Shown here piece by piece: positions 27,250 through 35,111 of a stretch of DNA of 39,115 nucleotides. A program made the translations under genes and the position numbers. Source of the stretch: Pseudomonadota bacterium (lineage in GTDB: Bacteria; Myxococcota_A; UBA9160; SZUA-336); NCBI GenBank assembly GCA_003247575.1, contig QJZC01000059.1, positions 1 to 39,115 of the forward strand, written 5' to 3'. Position 1 is the stretch's first letter; the number at the start of each line of letters is the position of its first letter. Below the pieces are notes generated by a model that saw only the letters and a program-made list of their open reading frames with translations, did no database searches and was not told where the DNA came from.

Positions 27250-28065
27250 TTGACCCGCGAAGCACTCGACTCCGAGTGCGAGGTTCCGTCCAGGATCCTG
27301 CGCCAGTGCCTCCTCCTGCTGGCGGCCGAAGGGTGCGTGGTCGTGGGGGCTCTGCTTTTGTTCGGGCCGGAGATCGGGAGCGGGACCTGGCTCGGCATTG
27401 CCCTCGGCGTGTGCGTCGTTCCCGGCTTCGTCCTCTCCACACTCCACTGCAGGAACCGGATCGAGCGCTCGTACGTTCGGCGCGCGGAGTTCACCGGAGT
27501 CCTCCTTCTCATCCTGGCGACGAGCTTGGGGACCGGCCCAGAGAGAGTGACGACCTTGCCGGCACCCACGCCGCTGCTCGGCGGAGTTGCGGTTTCGTTG
27601 GCCTCTCTGCTTCCGATCGGGGAGTGGATCCGGGGCCAGGTCCGCGCTCGCGTCCGCACGACATCCGGAGCGTTCATCCTGCACGCGATCTTGGGTGCAG
27701 TCGGCTCGCTGCTGACCCTCTTCGTCCTCAGCCAGGCCCTGTCCTGGGCATTCGTGAGCATGGGCAGTGCGCCATGGGGACGCGTGACGCGGATTGGCCT
27801 CGTCGTCGCTACAGCACCGATCCTGTGGGCTTGGCGGCAGATCTCGATGGAAACGCCGCAAGAGGCCCGCATGCGGTACCTGCGCGCGATCGAAACACGC
27901 ACCGCGCTGCGTGCCGCTGCGACTCAGGCTGGCACGGAGGAGGACTCCGAGGACTGGAGTCCAAGGCCGCGGCCGGTCTCGGCGGGCAGCATACCCTGGC
28001 GAAGGATGGCCACGGCTGCTTGGGTGACCTGCCTGATCACTCTCCAGTTCAGCGGTTCACACTAG
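27250..28065 (+). CDS. Hypothetical multi-membrane protein
   Basis: A 271-residue frame with TTG at 27250 as the only reasonable start near the stop that limits it (27214); there is no clear ribosome site. Seven hydrophobic segments are visible, among them ILRQCLLLLAAEGCVVVGAL, TWLGIALGVCVVPGFVLSTL, GVLLLILATSLG, FILHAILGAVGSLLTLFVL and VTRIGLVVATAPILWAW. A cytoplasmic-looking charged stretch (residues 210-250) precedes the last helix. No family recognised. Because it begins right where the AMIN-like homology ends, its true 5' end may be missing. Confidence 0.5.
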   Translation: MTREALDSECEVPSRILRQCLLLLAAEGCVVVGALLLFGPEIGSGTWLGIALGVCVVPGFVLSTLHCRNRIERSYVRRAEFTGVLLLILATSLGTGPERVTTLPAPTPLLGGVAVSLASLLPIGEWIRGQVRARVRTTSGAFILHAILGAVGSLLTLFVLSQALSWAFVSMGSAPWGRVTRIGLVVATAPILWAWRQISMETPQEARMRYLRAIETRTALRAAATQAGTEEDSEDWSPRPRPVSAGSIPWRRMATAAWVTCLITLQFSGSH

Positions 28066-28333
28066 AACGCTCGCCCGCTAGACAGCAGTCTGGGCGCTTC
28101 CGTCGCAGCTCTTCTCGGCATGCGCAAAGGACACCCAGATTCATACGAAGCCGGGCACCCGAAGCCCCACACGGACGGGAACCCGGCTCCCAGCTCGATC
28201 CAGGTGCACACTGCGACGGACACATCTGTCGTCACCCGAGAGCTCAGTCACGGTTCCGCGAGTCAGAAGACTCGGGTGCGTCGAGAGGCCACACGCACCG
28301 ATCGAGCTTCACCCCGATGCACCTCGGTACGAA

Positions 28334-30772
28334 ATGAACCGTATGCAGAAAATTCCTTGGTGCGCGTCCGCGCTCGGGCTTCTGGCGCTCTCGATGCTGC
28401 TCCCGGCATCCGCCTGGTCTGCGACCGTCTGCTACGACGAAAGTGCCTATCCGGCGGTCCTGGAGATCCTGGTCGAGCCGACTCAGGTGCGCATCGCGCT
28501 GGGCGGACGCTACTCGATCCAGGGCACGCGCTCGCGCTCGGTGCTGCGCTACGCCCCGAGCTCGGGATGGAGTCGCACGCGCGACGTCCCATGCGTCCAA
28601 TGGGGCGAGCATTGCCTGGGGGACGCACCGGTCTGCTCCGCGTCTGTTCCCAAGATCGAACTTTCCGCGGATGAGCTCGGCATCCTGCGGCCCGAATACG
28701 CCGAGCTCGCGGTCGAGCCGGAAGCGATCGACCAGTCGATTGGCGCATGCGCGGAGACGGATTCTCATCTCTGGTTCGGGCTGCGCTTCTACTCTGGCGA
28801 AGGCGTCGTCGGTGTCGGAGGTGTGGGCCGAATCGAGCTCGAGACGGGTCAGATGGAACTGCGGCGGCCGGATCTTCTGCGAGAGCTGTCGATCGATCGC
28901 ATGCTGTTCGACGGTCGCCATCTATACGTCTCAACGACGCACGACTATGAATGCCTGGGTGCGCTCCCGAGCCTGGGACTGCTGGAGTACTCGTGGACCG
29001 AGGATCGGTTCGAACGGGTCCCGACATGCGGGCGAGGCATTCACGACCTGAAGCTCGTCAACGGCGACCTCTGGGTGGCGACGGACATGGGGCTCAGCAT
29101 CGGCCGGCCCGAGCTCGACGAAGCCGGGATCGAGCGACGGGTGTGGCGTCACTACGAGCCCGATCCGACGAGTTCGAGCGTGATGCGGGAGACCGCATGC
29201 GAGGAGATCCATGCGCATGCGGCCTCGCAATGGGTCCGCTTCGATGCTGCGCACGACTTTCTCGACAGCAACGCGCAGCTCGCCGCGGCCGGATATTCGA
29301 TGCCCAATTGGTTTCGCACCGAGCTTCGAAATGCGGATCGCGCCGGGCAGGATCTGAGCGGCCAGTCCTGGATCGGCGCGTTCATCGAAGCCGCCGATCT
29401 TCGAGGCGCGCGCCTGGTGGGTGCCGACCTTCGAGGGGCTCGGATGGCGGGCGCTCGCCTGATGCGCGCCGATCTCTCCGGAGCGAAGCTGACCGGCGCA
29501 CAGCTCGAAGGAGCGAACCTGCAGGAAGCGAACCTGACCCGCGCCGAACTACGCAGCATTCGCGCGTCGCGCGCGAGCTTTGCAGGCGCGAACTTCGACC
29601 GTGCAAATCTCGAGGGGGCCGACCTGTGGGGCGCAGACCTGAGCGGTGCCCAGCTCGAGAGCATGCGAGTGGAAACGCTCGAGGAAGCACAGTCCCTGGT
29701 CGACGTCACCTGTGGAGATGCCGAGACCCGAGTCCCGCAGGGCGTCGAGGCTCCGATCCTGTGTACGGATCGCGATCGGAGCCCCACCGAGCTCGAGGCG
29801 TCTCTCGAAGCCCACGCACTCTGGCTCGAGTCGAAGACGACGCAAGGCATGCGACTGGATCTGCGCGGGCCCAGCTTGAGTCATCGCGTCGAGCTGACCA
29901 ACGCGCACCTCGAAGCGGCAAATCTACGGCACGCCCAGCTTCGGGACGCACGGATCGTAGGCTCCGACCTCACCGATGCGGACCTCCGCCATGCAAACCT
30001 GAGAGGCGCCACGCTGAACCAGGTCCAGCTCGAAGGTGTACGACTGACGGGTGCCTTGCTCCAGGAAGCAAGGTTGGAGGGCGTCACCCTACGACGGACA
30101 TCGCTGTCGGACGCCGATCTCACGAGCGCGCAGCTCAGCGGACTGACCCTCGAGGACGTGCGGCTACGCGGGCTGCGGGCCCACGCCGCATCTCTCTCTC
30201 GCATGGATCTCGAGGGGCTGGACCTCACGTTTGCGGAGCTCGGCGAGGCAGAGCTTTCGCTGGTCAAGCTCGACGGGGCACGTCTCGTCGACGCCAATCT
30301 CTCTCAGTCCACCGGGATCGGGATTACCGCAAGGCGCACGGTCCTGTCAGGGGCAGTGCTGACTCAGGCTCAATGGCCGGACGCAGACCTCCAGAATGCG
30401 GATCTCTCCAACGCCGACCTCACTCGCGCACGGCTGCCTGGATCCCACCTTGCTGGCGCGCGTCTGTCGGGGACGGTGCTGCGCCGCGCGCTCCTGGAGC
30501 GTGTCGATCTGCGTCGTGCGGATCTCAGCTATGCCGTTCTGTCGAATGCCGACCTGCGCGGTGCCGACCTGACCGGAGCTCGACTAGAAGGTGCAAACCT
30601 TCGCGGTGCGCGATTGAAGGGGGTCCGCTTCGATGGTGCGCGCCTGAGCGGCGCCGATCTGACCGGCACGTCTGGATTGAAAAAGACGCAGCTCGACCAC
30701 GCGTGCGGCGACGCGACCACGCAGCTGCCCAGCTCCATTCCAACGATCGCACCGTGTACTCCGACGGAGTAG
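28334..30772 (+). CDS. Secreted double-block pentapeptide-repeat protein
   Basis: An 812-residue protein with signal peptide (LLALSMLLPASAWSA). ATG 28334 has no strong ribosome site; ATG 28343 is an alternative. Residues 30-330 look like a beta-propeller-type region (LVNGDLWVATDMGLSIG). Two pentapeptide blocks follow, at about residues 347-440 and 510-785, built of A(D/N/R)LXX units such as ADLRGARLVGADLRGARMAG. Each block ends in the same kind of cap: CGDAETRVPQGVEAPILC near residue 460 and CGDATTQLPSSIPTIAPC at the very end. Such proteins fold into a square right-handed beta-helix. Export suggests a surface or periplasmic role rather than gyrase protection. The next gene starts 17 bases downstream. 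Confidence 0.85.
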   Translation: MNRMQKIPWCASALGLLALSMLLPASAWSATVCYDESAYPAVLEILVEPTQVRIALGGRYSIQGTRSRSVLRYAPSSGWSRTRDVPCVQWGEHCLGDAPVCSASVPKIELSADELGILRPEYAELAVEPEAIDQSIGACAETDSHLWFGLRFYSGEGVVGVGGVGRIELETGQMELRRPDLLRELSIDRMLFDGRHLYVSTTHDYECLGALPSLGLLEYSWTEDRFERVPTCGRGIHDLKLVNGDLWVATDMGLSIGRPELDEAGIERRVWRHYEPDPTSSSVMRETACEEIHAHAASQWVRFDAAHDFLDSNAQLAAAGYSMPNWFRTELRNADRAGQDLSGQSWIGAFIEAADLRGARLVGADLRGARMAGARLMRADLSGAKLTGAQLEGANLQEANLTRAELRSIRASRASFAGANFDRANLEGADLWGADLSGAQLESMRVETLEEAQSLVDVTCGDAETRVPQGVEAPILCTDRDRSPTELEASLEAHALWLESKTTQGMRLDLRGPSLSHRVELTNAHLEAANLRHAQLRDARIVGSDLTDADLRHANLRGATLNQVQLEGVRLTGALLQEARLEGVTLRRTSLSDADLTSAQLSGLTLEDVRLRGLRAHAASLSRMDLEGLDLTFAELGEAELSLVKLDGARLVDANLSQSTGIGITARRTVLSGAVLTQAQWPDADLQNADLSNADLTRARLPGSHLAGARLSGTVLRRALLERVDLRRADLSYAVLSNADLRGADLTGARLEGANLRGARLKGVRFDGARLSGADLTGTSGLKKTQLDHACGDATTQLPSSIPTIAPCTPTE

Positions 30773-30789
30773 GAGAAGGCTGAACCCGC

Positions 30790-32346
30790 ATGCAGCAGCA
30801 CCCCGAACGAAAAGGGATACGAGAATGGCTGCTCGCCGGCTGGGTTGCACTGACCCTGGGCGTACCGCCTCTTGCACTCGCCCAGAGCGGCCAACCGACG
30901 CTGGAGCTTCGATTTCTCGAGGTCGACGCGGTGAAGCCAGCCGAGCCGATCGCGATCGTCGCCGAGCTCGTCAACACGGGCTCGGCCACGATCCGCGACA
31001 TCGCAATCTCGGGCGGGGGGATCTCGTTGAACTCCTCCGCCTACGCTCCGGAGCTCGCGAACGACCCTGCGCATGTCACCTCGAACCTGGCGCCGGGCGC
31101 TCGTGTGAAGTTCGTATTCGCTGAGCTCTACCCGAGGTACGGAGCCGACGAGCCGAAGGGCGTGGCCACGAAGGGAGCGTATGTGCTGGTGACCGCGAAG
31201 GGGATACAGCAGCGTGTGTTCCCCACGAAGCCCTTCGAGGTCGAGGTCTCGCAGACGGCAGCGCCGTTGGCGGACCGTCTCGCTCGTGGACGAGCCCACG
31301 TACCGAGAAACCGCCGCGCGATCTCCGACCAGTTGGACCTTTCCGCCTGGGTCGAAGCCGCGGCGGTCGTCGCCGTGGTGGACATCTCCCAGGTTCGTCC
31401 CTTCCCCGGTGGGCATGCGTTTCAGGCTCGCGTGCTCGAGGGCGTGAAGGGCGCATCCATCGGGCAGACCCTCGACACGCGTGGACTCGAGGCGCAGGGA
31501 TGTCGTTGGTCGGTGGCCAGCGGTCGCCATCTCGTCTTTCTCGCGCGAGTGGATGGCGAGCTTCGCCCGCTCGACTGCAACGGGGCGTTCCTTCCCGTCG
31601 AGAATTCCTCTGGGGACTGGTATTCGGGGACCCTGCCCTGGCGTGAGATCCGAACCCAGGTCACACGTTGGTCCAGCCGCATGAACGTCGGAGACGTGGT
31701 CCGCGAGCTCAACGACGCGAACCAAGCACTCGTCGCGACGACTGCGGCGACACCCGATGCCGCGACGCCCCCACCATCGGCTCGGAGTCTCGAGAAGTCC
31801 GGCGCCGCGACTCTCGAGGCACGCGTACCACTCGCGCCTCCCAACGCGTTCGCGGGAGTTCCGCGAGAGGTGCGAGCCCAGCTCTACGCGCAGGCGTGCC
31901 TGGTACCGCAGCCTTGGCTGGACCCGGAAGCGCCTCTCGCAAACGTGATCTCGGGCGAATTCGCTCGCAAGGGCCAGCGCGACTGGGCCGTCGTGTGTTC
32001 CACGGGAGGTCTAGCATCCATCGTCATCTTCTGGGGCGGACCCGAGCGCTGTCCCTCACCCATTCCTGCGAGCGAACGCTCGCTCGAGCATTGCCTCGTG
32101 CCCCCATTGCCTCGTGCCCCGAAAGGCGCCGATGCGCCCGCCATGGGCAGCTGCAGGCGCATCGAACGCATCGGCGCCGACCGGGTGAAAGCCCGCTACC
32201 ACGCCGACTCGCTCTCCTCGTCGGAACGCGCGGACGACCCGGGCGATTTCGACCACGACGCCGTTCGTGAAGAGCTGGGCGATCGTGTCGCTCTCTCACA
32301 CTACTGCGACGGAACGCGTTGGCATCGCTTGCTGAGTGATCGCTGA
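30790..32346 (+). CDS. Exported protein, 518 residues, with CARDB-like and NTR-like segments
   Basis: ATG 30790 has AGGAGAAGG eleven bases upstream and lies 17 bases after the pentapeptide gene, so the two should be co-transcribed. The signal peptide ends PLALAQ. Residues 32-150 are beta-rich and contain VAELVNTGSATIRDIAISG, like the CARDB/NEW3 type of adhesion modules. Residues 183-275 read DLSAWVEAAAVVAVVDISQV, then ARVLEGVKGASIGQTL, then GRHLVFLARVDGELRPLDCN. This is the layout of bacterial OB-fold/NTR-like domains (V-E--KG--G ... G---VFL). The last 200 residues are Cys- and Pro-containing with no recognised domain. Function unknown. Confidence 0.7.
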   Translation: MQQHPERKGIREWLLAGWVALTLGVPPLALAQSGQPTLELRFLEVDAVKPAEPIAIVAELVNTGSATIRDIAISGGGISLNSSAYAPELANDPAHVTSNLAPGARVKFVFAELYPRYGADEPKGVATKGAYVLVTAKGIQQRVFPTKPFEVEVSQTAAPLADRLARGRAHVPRNRRAISDQLDLSAWVEAAAVVAVVDISQVRPFPGGHAFQARVLEGVKGASIGQTLDTRGLEAQGCRWSVASGRHLVFLARVDGELRPLDCNGAFLPVENSSGDWYSGTLPWREIRTQVTRWSSRMNVGDVVRELNDANQALVATTAATPDAATPPPSARSLEKSGAATLEARVPLAPPNAFAGVPREVRAQLYAQACLVPQPWLDPEAPLANVISGEFARKGQRDWAVVCSTGGLASIVIFWGGPERCPSPIPASERSLEHCLVPPLPRAPKGADAPAMGSCRRIERIGADRVKARYHADSLSSSERADDPGDFDHDAVREELGDRVALSHYCDGTRWHRLLSDR

Positions 32347-32348
32347 GC

Positions 32349-32364
32349 GGCGGAGTACTCCGCC
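32349..32364 (+). terminator. Candidate hairpin after the 518-residue protein gene
   Basis: GGCGGAGTACTCCGCC is a perfect palindrome starting three bases after the TGA of the gene ending at 32346. It can form a six-base GC-rich stem with a GTAC loop. No T-run follows, so it may slow or partly end transcription, or protect the transcript end. The rest of the gap to 32559 holds no gene. Confidence 0.35.
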
Positions 32365-32559
32365 CGCGATCCGTAGCGTGACTGCGCTGCGCATCCTTTG
32401 GAGGTGAGGAGGAGTAAGTCCTCGTTCTTCGACTCCTTTCGACTTTTTCGGATCGAATTCTCTCCCCACAGGGTCCTACTGACTGAGTTCCAGAGACGAG
32501 AGTGACTCACTGGAATTCCGCTTCTTTGAACTCGATCAGATCGATCGACAGGAGGACCC

Positions 32560-33087
32560 ATGGGCGTGTGCAGGATTCGAATCGTAGCCCTCGCCTCGTG
32601 TGTGTGGGCGTGGGGCGCCGGGCAGGCTCACAGCGAGACGCTCCTTCAAGCCATGAGCTTGGAGGATCTGGCCAAGGGTGCCGACGTCGTCGTCGTGGCC
32701 CGTGTCACAGAGATCGCTTCGGAGTGGCAGGGTCGAACCCTCCAGACGAACGCCGAGCTCGACGTACGCGAGTGGATCGGCAGAGAACCTCCCGCGCGGC
32801 TCTCCGTCCGGATACCTGGGGGCCAGGCCGAAACGGGCTCTCGCGGAATTCGGGTCGCAGAAGTGTCGGCCGGAGCTCCGACGCTGCTCGAAGGAGCCGA
32901 AGTCGTGCTGTTTCTGCGCGCTTCGGAACGGGGTGACACCTACCGTCTGGTCGGGGGGGCCCGCGGGGAACTCCCCATCCGTCGAACCGGTGAACGCGAA
33001 TGGGTGATGGTACCGCCGTCCGGTGATCCCGTCCCGCTCGAAGAGTTGATGAAGAGGGTCCGCGAGCTAGAGGAGGCATCGAAATGA
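32560..33087 (+). CDS. Small exported protein coupled to the matrixin gene
   Basis: ATG 32560 follows ACAGGAGGACCC, an excellent ribosome site. The 175-residue product has a signal peptide ending GQAHS. The mature part reads MSLEDLAKGADVVVVARVTE, then ELDVREWIGREPPARLSVRI, then LLEGAEVVLFLRASE, then YRLVGGARGELPI. This strand order resembles the segment at residues 183-275 of the 518-residue protein two genes up, and generally the OB-fold of NTR/TIMP-like domains, but the N-terminal Cys-x-Cys of true TIMPs is absent. Its TGA overlaps the ATG of the matrixin gene by four bases (ATGA), which indicates translational coupling. A role as partner, chaperone or inhibitor of the protease is an inference. 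Confidence 0.78.
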   Translation: MGVCRIRIVALASCVWAWGAGQAHSETLLQAMSLEDLAKGADVVVVARVTEIASEWQGRTLQTNAELDVREWIGREPPARLSVRIPGGQAETGSRGIRVAEVSAGAPTLLEGAEVVLFLRASERGDTYRLVGGARGELPIRRTGEREWVMVPPSGDPVPLEELMKRVRELEEASK

Positions 33088-34229
33088 CGATCCAGATCTA
33101 CACCCGCTGCCCGCGCATCTTCGCCCCAGCGATGGACGATCTATCCGGGCTGCTCGCTCGGCTTTCGACGGCTTCGTTCCTGGTCGCGCGTCTCGGTCTG
33201 AGCGCAGGTCTGGGTCTGAGCGCAAGTCTCGGTCTGAGCATTGGCCTGAGTGCGCGATCGGCGCACGCGGGCGGGCGTCTCGATACCCTGGCGACGACCG
33301 GGCTCGAGATCGCTCCAGGTGTCGAGCTCGTTCGGAGCGTACCGATTTTCTGGGACGAACGCTGTGCGCAAGTGAACTATACGCTCGACTCGGTCCTCCC
33401 GAACGCGGGCACTCCCTTCGAGATCGACCTGCCGACGGTTCGTGCAGAGATCCAGGAGGGGATGAACACCTGGAATCAAATTCCAACCTCCTATATCGAG
33501 ATGAACATCACGCGCGTCGCGACGCTCGGAAACGGGGTCCGAGGCTTCGACTTCATCAACGAGCTGAGTTTCGAGGCTCCGGACGACTTCGCAGCGGCAG
33601 CCGCCTCCCCTTCGATCAGTCTCGCGGAGGACACGACCTTTGCTCCAGGGGACGACCTCGACGGGGATGGGGACTCCGACGTCTACGACCCGGCAGTCAC
33701 CGGTCTTTGGGTCTGCAGCGACGTCGACTCCGACGGAGACATCGAGTTTCCCGCTGGGTTCTACCGCGCAGGCACGATCCTCGACAACGACATCATGTTC
33801 AACCCGCGCATTCGGTTCGAGGTGGGAAGCCAATCCATGGTCGCCGTGGATCTGCGCGCCGTCGCCACGCACGAGCTCGGTCACTCGCACGGGCTTTCGC
33901 ACAGTGTCCTCAACCTGATCTCGTCGGAAGACGGTACGGGGAGCACGATGTTTCCCGTGATCGATCAGCGAGACCCGGTCGCCGAGCTCGGAGTGCGCAC
34001 GCTGCACGACGACGACATCGCCTGGTCTTCGATGATCTATCCCGAGGGGAGCGGTCCGGGGCCTCTGGCGAGTCTAGCAGCTGAAGATGTGGCCTTTACC
34101 GACGTCTTCACCGTGGTTCGAGGCAGCGTGATCGATCCGTCGGGTGTCGGTGTACCCGGAGCGAACGTCTATGCGCGCAGCCTCGATCGCACCCGCCGGG
34201 TTCCGGTTTCGCAGGCAACGTCCAGGTAG
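33084..34229 (+). CDS. Matrixin-type secreted zinc metalloprotease
   Basis: The frame encodes 381 residues. The signal peptide is unusual: its hydrophobic core is a triple LGLSAG-like repeat ending ARSAHA. The catalytic domain holds the metzincin zinc site HELGHSHGLSH (first His at residue 263), followed by a Met-turn (STMFPVI) and the closing LHDDDIAWSSMIYP typical of matrixins. A DGDGDSD segment before it may bind calcium. The last part (VVRGSVIDPSGVGVPGANVY) starts a carboxypeptidase-regulatory-like domain that is cut by a frameshift near 34195-34213; its continuation is the frame ending at 35107. The protease domain itself is complete. Its start overlaps the preceding small-protein gene by four bases. 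It should cleave extracellular proteins. Confidence 0.85.
   Translation: MTIQIYTRCPRIFAPAMDDLSGLLARLSTASFLVARLGLSAGLGLSASLGLSIGLSARSAHAGGRLDTLATTGLEIAPGVELVRSVPIFWDERCAQVNYTLDSVLPNAGTPFEIDLPTVRAEIQEGMNTWNQIPTSYIEMNITRVATLGNGVRGFDFINELSFEAPDDFAAAAASPSISLAEDTTFAPGDDLDGDGDSDVYDPAVTGLWVCSDVDSDGDIEFPAGFYRAGTILDNDIMFNPRIRFEVGSQSMVAVDLRAVATHELGHSHGLSHSVLNLISSEDGTGSTMFPVIDQRDPVAELGVRTLHDDDIAWSSMIYPEGSGPGPLASLAAEDVAFTDVFTVVRGSVIDPSGVGVPGANVYARSLDRTRRVPVSQATSR
33192..33245. repeat. Three 18-bp tandem repeats in the matrixin signal peptide
   Basis: The units are CTCGGTCTGAGCGCAGGT, CTGGGTCTGAGCGCAAGT and CTCGGTCTGAGCATTGGC, in frame with the gene and encoding LGLSAG, LGLSAS and LGLSIG. A partial fourth unit follows. 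Because the unit is a multiple of three, gain or loss would change the length of the signal's hydrophobic core without breaking the gene. Confidence 0.85.
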
Positions 34230-34234
34230 CCCGG

Positions 34235-35107
34235 TTGGTCGGAACCACCCAGCTCGCGTTGCTGCCGCCGTCGATCGGTGTCATCGATGGCAGCTTCTCG
34301 TTGCCCTTACCGAACGGAAACTACGAGGTGTTCGTTCAGCCCCCAGATGTCGAAGGAGTTCAGGGAAACGCGATCAGTATCGTGGGTACGGTGGGGTTGG
34401 CAGGAGGCCAGCACATGTTCGACGAGGAGGGTCTCTCGACCCCAGACGTCGAACGCGCCGGACGTGAAGACGATCCCGGACGCTCGAGGCACCTGGCGGT
34501 GCGGAGGCCCAATCCGGTCGAGGGAGCGGACTTCGTCGTGCAGGCGACCCGCGCACTGCGTCCATTCGGTCCCGCCATTGCCCTGGGGGATGCGACCGTG
34601 ATCGGTCAGCGAGATGTCGTCTACGCGACCCGCTTCTCCAATACATCGGTCATGCAGATGCTGGGGTCCGGGGCACAGCTGACGACGGGCCTGTTTCGGA
34701 TCAACGTGGTCGACCCTTCAGTGGTCGCCCGGGTCGAACGGGCCTCGCTGGTGCTCGCGAGGCTGAGCCCCGACGGTCGAACGATCGACCTCTCTGGCTC
34801 GCTGCGGCTGCGCACCGAGCTGAACGTGCTCGCAGAGGATGGCGATCTCCACTCGTTCTACTTCACCGGGGCGAGTGGCCTGAGCGGCCGACTTCGCAAT
34901 GAGCTGGTGAGAGATCCCAGTCTCGACGTGTTTCTGCTCGTCGAAGTGCCCAACGACCCGGCCGTCGGGATCTCCGGGATTGCTCCCCTGCTCGGAGTCA
35001 GCATCGGTGACACCGTCAGTGAGTCCTTCCTGTCGATCAACGGTGGGCCGCTCACGCGGCTGCTCAATCGAAACTGGATCATGCAGCTCGACTTCTCGGA
35101 ACCCTGA
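34235..35107 (+). pseudogene. C-terminal part of the matrixin protein, out of frame
   Basis: This frame lacks its own ribosome site. Read slightly upstream, it continues the sense of the previous ORF as GFAGNVQVARLVGTTQ and then GSFSLPLPNGNYEVFVQPPD, the usual ending of a carboxypeptidase-regulatory-like beta-sandwich that starts in the matrixin frame. The remaining 200 residues form a beta-rich C-terminal domain (VVYATRFSNTSVMQMLGSG; GLFRINVVDPS; DVFLLVEVPNDPAVGISG), perhaps for surface attachment. Corrected, the whole gene at 33084-35107 would encode about 674 residues; the shift corresponds to one missing base. It could be a genuine mutation or an assembly error in a GC-rich run. Confidence 0.7.
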
Positions 35108-35111
35108 CTCC

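Noticed and set aside
27241..28337. Continuation of the AMIN-like frame
   Set aside because: The composition turns Arg/Ser/Pro-rich and another frame encodes hydrophobic helices here.
28951..30783. 610-codon plus-strand frame
   Set aside because: It overlaps the pentapeptide gene in another frame and is low-complexity Arg/Ser-rich; the repeats explain its length.
32565..32590. GATTCGAATC as a tRNA T-loop
   Set aside because: No pairing T-stem or acceptor stem around it, and it lies within a gene with a clear ribosome site and signal peptide.
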